The position numbers and the translations under genes are program-made. Positions 6,721 to 10,261 of a DNA stretch of 10,261 nt are shown here, piece by piece (position 1 is the first letter of the stretch; every line of letters begins with the position of its first letter). The stretch spans positions 1 through 10,261 of the forward strand of contig JAJZZU010000064.1 of the NCBI GenBank assembly GCA_021797365.1, in the 5' to 3' direction. Origin of the DNA: Pseudomonadota bacterium (lineage in GTDB: Bacteria; Pseudomonadota; Gammaproteobacteria; Acidiferrobacterales; Acidiferrobacteraceae). The notes beneath the pieces are model-generated. The model was given only the letters and a program-made list of their open reading frames with translations. It had not been told where the DNA came from and searched no databases.

Positions 6721-7091
6721 GTGCGGCATCCGTGAGAGGACGGCGTGTCATGGCGAATGAACAGTTGCGGAGTGGCGCCGATACGGAGGTTGGCGAACCC
6801 GGAACTGCGAACGGGATGCCGTCATGGTATCCGGTAAAGCGTGCGCCTTCCGGCAGGTCGTCGTTATGCGGGACAGAGGCGCTCAGGCGTGGGAAGTGCC
6901 GGCTGCGGCACGCGGTGTTCGGGGCGCCTCGCTTGGCTGCGAATCGCGACTGACGAATGCCGGGGCGGTCGATGGGCGATGGAATACGGGATGTGGCTGA
7001 ACGGAGACGAGGGCGCGTCGCCAGGGTGTGGAACGGCGGCGGACGATCTCGGCGCGCTTTGGCGGGGTGGGAGCTTAGAGGGTAGCGAGAC
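6721..7091. other. Non-coding gap between the rus terminator and the next gene
   Basis: About 370 bases with no gene I can support. One frame (6732-6953) is open for 73 codons but its product is basic, low in hydrophobic pattern and lacks a clear RBS. The stretch presumably holds the promoter for the 7092 gene, but no convincing -35/-10 pair is visible. The end, from about 7077 (AGAGGGT), is the likely RBS for 7092. Confidence 0.5.
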
Positions 7092-8057
7092 ATGAGCGGG
7101 ATGGAAACGATGGCGGGCGAAGACGGTAACAGCCTGGCGCGGCGCTGGAGGCTTGTCGTGCCTCTGGGCTTTCTGTGGGTGGGGGTGTATTACGCGGGCT
7201 ATGGCGCGGCCGGGGTGGATGCCGCGACGTGGCGCTTCTGGACGGCGGATCTGAACCCATTGCCGTGGTTGGCGGCCCTCACCGTGCTGCGCCTGTATTT
7301 AGGGCGTTATGATCGTTATCGGGCACGCGGCGGCGATGCACGGCTGTGGTCGGTGGGACAGGTGTGGTCTTTCGTGTCGGGCCTGCTGCTCGCCTTGGCG
7401 CTCTGGGAGTCGCCTTTAAACGGCTTCGTGGAGCGGTCCATGACGCTTTATACAGTAAAGCTCATGGGTGAGTTCGAGTTCGCGGCGCCCTTGATGGTGC
7501 TTGGCATCCCGTTTTCGCTCGTGGATTCGATGCGCTTGAAGGGGCCATGGTGGTCTGTCTTGCGCGTACTGCACCGCCCGCTCGTTACGACCGTCGCCCT
7601 TGCCATCGTTCTCGTGTTGTGGGATATGGCAGATCAGATGGCGCTGGGGCTGCGCAACGTGCTGGTGTTTGGTCTGCTGCCCGGGGTCTACCTCGCGCTC
7701 GGGATGATCGTGTGGATGCAATCCTTGCGGGCCCTTCCGGCCTTTCCGAACCTGCAGAACCACCTGCGCAAAGGGTTGTATGTGTGGGCGATGGAGTTTG
7801 CGATGATGGTCATGGGCACGATGTGGTTCTGGAGCGCCATGAAAAGCATGGATCCGTCGACCGGCACGCCTTTGGTGTGGGGTGTGAGCCGCGTGACGGA
7901 CGTGCATATCGCCGGGGCGGTGATGACGGGTCTGTCTTTACCGACCATGTGCCTCGTGTCTTGGCATTTTTGGCAGTGGATATCGGGTGTGGTGGGTGTC
8001 TCGGAGAGCGAGGAGTATGGGGATTATTCGCGATCGACGCGACGACAGGAGCTTTGA
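7092..8057 (+). CDS. Polytopic membrane protein resembling the oxidase assembly factor CtaG (caa3_CtaG family)
   Basis: A 321-residue protein with about seven hydrophobic helices (approximately 21-40, 57-70, 91-106, 128-143, 164-178, 188-208, 231-249, 272-298). Features like caa3_CtaG are a Ser-Pro-Leu after the third helix (SPLN, 107-110), then a helix with APLMVLGIP (132-140), a tryptophan-rich helix near 244-247 (MWFW) and a closing D-x-H-x-A-G-x-x-M helix (270-278). CtaG of this family is needed to assemble active caa3-type cytochrome oxidase in Bacillus, probably in copper delivery. The usual H-M-x-x-H pair before the APLL-like segment is replaced by YTVKLMGEF, so a copper role like the family's is uncertain. 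The ATG at 7092 has an AGAGGGT site; ATGs at residues 4 and 7 are alternatives. The next gene starts 48 bases downstream, so the two likely form one transcript. Confidence 0.6.
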   Translation: MSGMETMAGEDGNSLARRWRLVVPLGFLWVGVYYAGYGAAGVDAATWRFWTADLNPLPWLAALTVLRLYLGRYDRYRARGGDARLWSVGQVWSFVSGLLLALALWESPLNGFVERSMTLYTVKLMGEFEFAAPLMVLGIPFSLVDSMRLKGPWWSVLRVLHRPLVTTVALAIVLVLWDMADQMALGLRNVLVFGLLPGVYLALGMIVWMQSLRALPAFPNLQNHLRKGLYVWAMEFAMMVMGTMWFWSAMKSMDPSTGTPLVWGVSRVTDVHIAGAVMTGLSLPTMCLVSWHFWQWISGVVGVSESEEYGDYSRSTRRQEL

Positions 8058-8091
8058 CGGGCGCAAACGGACGGATGCCGTGGCGGACTGC

Positions 8092-8096
8092 GGGAG
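8092..8096 (+). promoter_or_regulatory. Ribosome binding site deciding the GTG start at 8106
   Basis: GGGAG lies nine bases before GTG 8106. The alternative GTG at 8100, two codons upstream in frame, would leave only three bases from this site. Confidence 0.6.
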
Positions 8097-8105
8097 AGTG
8101 TGAGT

Positions 8106-8927
8106 GTGAGACAGGCGGAAGGGTGTTGGCGGCAGCTGTCGGCGGCGGTCGTGGTGATGATGTTGGGCGTGGGTGTGGCGAGCGCGCACAAGGTGGCATT
8201 TTTTGGCGTACCGGTGGTCGGGGCGACGCGCGCGCGCGTGAATGCCGCGCTGGCGCGCGCGGGCTTCAAAACCCCGGCGAAGGAGTCGGAGCAGTGGTTC
8301 GATACCTATAGGATCAATGGCCAGCCGGCAAGATTGCAGGGGGCAAGCCGGCTTACGGTCAATTTCACGCGTGGGGGGCACTTTGCGATCGCGCAATACA
8401 CCTTCCCGAGCCTCGACAACACCCGGCAGGTGAAGAACATCATCACGATGGTGCGCTACAAATACGGGCGGCCTACGGATTTGAGCGGCAACCTGGCTCA
8501 TGGATCGGTGGTGGCGCGCTGGATGGAGCCCGATGGTGCGGAGGTCAAGGTCTGGCGGGGCGCCTCGTCGACGACCACGTTTTTGGACCTTGAGGACGTT
8601 GCAGCCGCAAAGCGCATGCGTGCGCAATACCCGGCAGCCGCGCGGGCCCTGGGCACGTCCTTACCAAGCGGGGCCGCGGCGGGGAAGGATCAATGGCAGC
8701 CGCCGACGCCTTCCGACGTGACGACACCCGACACGAACCGGGCCGTGCCCATGAAGTGGGAGATCGCGATCATCACCCTGTTCTTGATACCCGCCCTCGG
8801 AATCGTGTTCTTTGCGCATTTTTTGGCACGTGTCACGCGCGTTCCTCCGTCTGTGAGGGCGGTGTTCCGGGTGACCGTGGGACGCATGGCGCAATGGTTC
8901 CGCCGACCCGCCTGGAAGAGACGCTGA
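8106..8927 (+). CDS. Unrecognised periplasmic protein with C-terminal membrane anchor
   Basis: I do not recognise a family. With the GTG at 8106 the protein has 273 residues. Residues 1-27 look like a signal peptide ending A-S-A before His28. A periplasmic domain of about 150 residues follows. It contains two helix-strand units (GATRARVNAALARAGF at about 39-54; QVKNIITMVRYKYGRP at about 108-123), alternating with strand-like stretches such as LTVNFTR and FAIAQYTF. A linker rich in Ala, Pro, Thr and Gln (about 175-212) leads to one transmembrane helix (218-240) and a short, strongly basic tail ending RRPAWKRR. That tail sets the C terminus in the cytoplasm. No Cys or clear metal site is seen in the mature domain. 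Its place just behind the CtaG-like gene suggests a job near the periplasmic side of the oxidase or the iron-oxidation chain; this is inference. Confidence 0.72.
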   Translation: MRQAEGCWRQLSAAVVVMMLGVGVASAHKVAFFGVPVVGATRARVNAALARAGFKTPAKESEQWFDTYRINGQPARLQGASRLTVNFTRGGHFAIAQYTFPSLDNTRQVKNIITMVRYKYGRPTDLSGNLAHGSVVARWMEPDGAEVKVWRGASSTTTFLDLEDVAAAKRMRAQYPAAARALGTSLPSGAAAGKDQWQPPTPSDVTTPDTNRAVPMKWEIAIITLFLIPALGIVFFAHFLARVTRVPPSVRAVFRVTVGRMAQWFRRPAWKRR

Positions 8928-9081
8928 CGATGATGGGGCTGGCGCAGAGGGTGCCGCCCTAGGCCGGATGGTCACCGCGGCAGCGGTTCCGCAGACTGCA
9001 AAAAGGGGTCGGGGCGGGCCGCCATCGCCGGCGGATCGCGGCACTTCAGCCATCAGGTCTGACCACGCGAGGGGGCATATC

Positions 9082-9847
9082 GTGAGAGGGGCGCGTGGGC
9101 CGCTGCGGGGATATAGGGTAGGTACGCGCCGGGGTACCCTTTGGGCAATGACCAATACCGGGACGCTTGGCGCCACAAGAGCCGTCGTGTTTGTGCACGG
9201 GCTCGTGACTGCAAGCCCTTACATGCTACCGGCCGCGCGCCTGCTCGCGGCACAGACCCGGGTGCTGGCAGTCGATCTCCCCGGCTATGGTCGTAGCGCC
9301 AAGCCGCATCATCTTCTGCGTATTCCCGAGCTCGCGGATGCACTGGTCGAATTTCTCGACGCCAACGGTCTGGTGCGCGCCCACTGGGTGGGGAACTCCT
9401 TCGGTTGCCAGATCATCGCGGAGCCTGTCGTGCGCCATCCGGAGTGTATCGACTGTATCGTTCTTCAGGGCCCGACCGTGGATGCCAGCGCCCGGCGCAT
9501 GGGGTTGCAAGGGCGCAGGCTTATCGCAAATTCCCGCTACGAGCCCGCCCGCTGACGGCGATCTCCCTGGGGGATTATTGATGGGCCGGTCTGCGCCGCG
9601 CCTTCGGTACGGCACGCATGGCGCTGGCTGATCGCATCGAGGATGAGATGCCGAGGATTAAGGCCCCGACGCTCATAGTGCGTAGCGAACATGATCCCCT
9701 GGTGCCGATGCGCTAGGCGCGGTATCTCGCGGGCCTTACACCGCACGGCGAGTTGCGCGTGATCAGGGGATGGGGCACGCCGTCCATTACGCCGCGCCGG
9801 GGGCCTTCGTGGATGCCGTACGGCCCTCCCTGCGGCTGCCATCATGA
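9082..9847 (+). pseudogene. Alpha/beta-hydrolase fold gene broken by frameshifts and stop codons
   Basis: The parent gene was an alpha/beta-hydrolase of about 250 residues. Frame 1 from a GTG at 9082 (site GAGGGGG at 9069-9075) gives 157 residues with the oxyanion HG at 39-40, VDLPGYGRSAKP and the nucleophile elbow G-N-S-F-G (Ser106). An ATG at 9148 is the other possible start. That frame ends at TGA 9553-9555. The homology then continues in frame 3, as if one base were missing: ISLGDY, stop, WAGLRRAF, RIKAPTLIVRSEHDPLVP with the catalytic Asp in SEHD, then stop again at 9714-9716. Near 9772 the frame shifts once more and resumes as GHAVHYAAPGAFVDAV, carrying the catalytic His, to TGA 9845-9847. 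Both internal stops (TGA 9579-9581, TAG) fall where homologs tend to have Trp, as expected from TGG with G-to-A changes. Read errors could explain the shifts but hardly all four lesions. Confidence 0.85.
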
Positions 9848-9857
9848 GCGCCTCGTC

Positions 9858-10261
9858 ATGCCGTTATATCGCCAATTTCGACTCGGCGTCGAGCATGCTG
9901 CGACCACGGCGGAGGCGCTGGCGGGTGGGGATTACGCCCTCATCGACACCATGCCAAGGCCCTTGAGGGCGATCGTGCGCGGCATGGCGCCGCTTGCCAA
10001 CCGCGTGCCTGGACGTCTGCGCCGTTCACTGTACCGGATGAGCGGGGTACTCGAGGCGGTGCCGCCGGCCGCGGCCGCCGGAGCGGCGTTGGAGTCCGTG
10101 GCGGATTGGGCCGTGGACCGCTACCCGAGGCGGCGCTACCCGGCGGCCTTGATCGGCGCCTCCAATGGCGCCGCCGTTCACTTGGCGGCGGCCCTTGGGG
10201 CCCCGTGGCTTCCCCAGACCTTTCTCATGCCGGTGCGACGGGACGGTATCTCCCCTGATGA
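9858..10261 (+). CDS. Alpha/beta-hydrolase-like protein, partial (3' end outside the window)
   Basis: An open frame of 134 codons runs to the window end without a stop. It starts at ATG 9858 (MPLYRQF). The conserved-looking part is near the middle and end: WAVDRYPRRRYPAALIGASNGAAV (about 84-107) and a block ending in APWLPQTF. G-A-S-N-G at 100-104 fits the GxSxG nucleophile elbow after a hydrophobic strand, so an alpha/beta-hydrolase fold is likely, though the rest is unseen. Codon use is G/C-rich at third positions, as in the neighbours, which supports a real gene. It starts ten bases after the pseudogene stop; the pseudogene TGA also forms an ATGA with ATG 9844, but the frame of that ATG closes after about 40 codons. 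The RBS is weak. Substrate is unknown. Confidence 0.65.
   Translation, partial: MPLYRQFRLGVEHAATTAEALAGGDYALIDTMPRPLRAIVRGMAPLANRVPGRLRRSLYRMSGVLEAVPPAAAAGAALESVADWAVDRYPRRRYPAALIGASNGAAVHLAAALGAPWLPQTFLMPVRRDGISPD

Noticed and set aside
6040..6729. A 229-residue minus-strand frame opposite rus
   Set aside because: It is the antisense of a certain rusticyanin gene, and the product is an Arg/His-rich string.
7547..8311. A 254-residue plus-strand frame across the CtaG-like gene and the next gene
   Set aside because: It overlaps two genes with better starts, RBSs and membrane patterns; the product is low-complexity Gly/Arg-rich.
1..10261. CRISPR arrays, tRNA or rRNA genes, insertion sequences, phage genes
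   Set aside because: I saw no regularly spaced repeats, RNA gene signatures, transposase motifs or terminal inverted repeats in the window.

Overview
The window comes from a G+C-rich genome and carries most of a rusticyanin-type iron-oxidation operon. This suggests an acidophilic, chemolithoautotrophic Fe(II)-oxidising proteobacterium. The layout closely resembles the rus operon of Acidithiobacillus ferrooxidans (cyc2-cyc1-acoP-coxB-coxA-coxC-coxD-rus), but the base composition and gene insertions point to a relative such as Acidiferrobacter. That placement is inferred from memory of the families, not from a search.

Positions 1-6720, all on the + strand: the C-terminal half of a diheme c4-type cytochrome (cyc1), then the acidophile cupredoxin AcoP, then oxidase subunits coxB (CuA), coxA (heme-copper), coxC and coxD. 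After a 258-bp gap with a GC-rich stem-loop come the heme O synthase ctaB, an unlabelled 47-residue single-helix membrane protein, a second stem-loop, and rusticyanin (rus). A strong rho-independent terminator closes the block. In the known model Fe(II) gives electrons to an outer-membrane cytochrome (Cyc2, expected just upstream of this window). They pass through periplasmic rusticyanin and the diheme cytochrome, with AcoP associated, to the aa3-type oxidase, which reduces O2. CtaB makes the heme O precursor of heme A for that oxidase.

Positions 6721-7091 hold no gene I can support. Positions 7092-8927 hold two more + strand genes. One is a polytopic membrane protein resembling the caa3-oxidase assembly factor CtaG but without the family's histidine pair. 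The other is an unrecognised protein with a signal peptide, a periplasmic domain and a C-terminal membrane anchor. Their position suggests roles in oxidase assembly or iron oxidation, which is inference.

Positions 9082-10261 change character. An alpha/beta-hydrolase gene is broken by two frameshifts and two Trp-to-stop changes. It is followed by an intact open frame, cut by the window edge, with a GxSxG motif.

The most interesting signal is in the oxidase. CoxA and CoxB keep all heme, CuB and CuA ligands. They lack the usual D- and K-pathway residues and have jointly lost the two carboxylates of the Mg/Mn site at the subunit interface.
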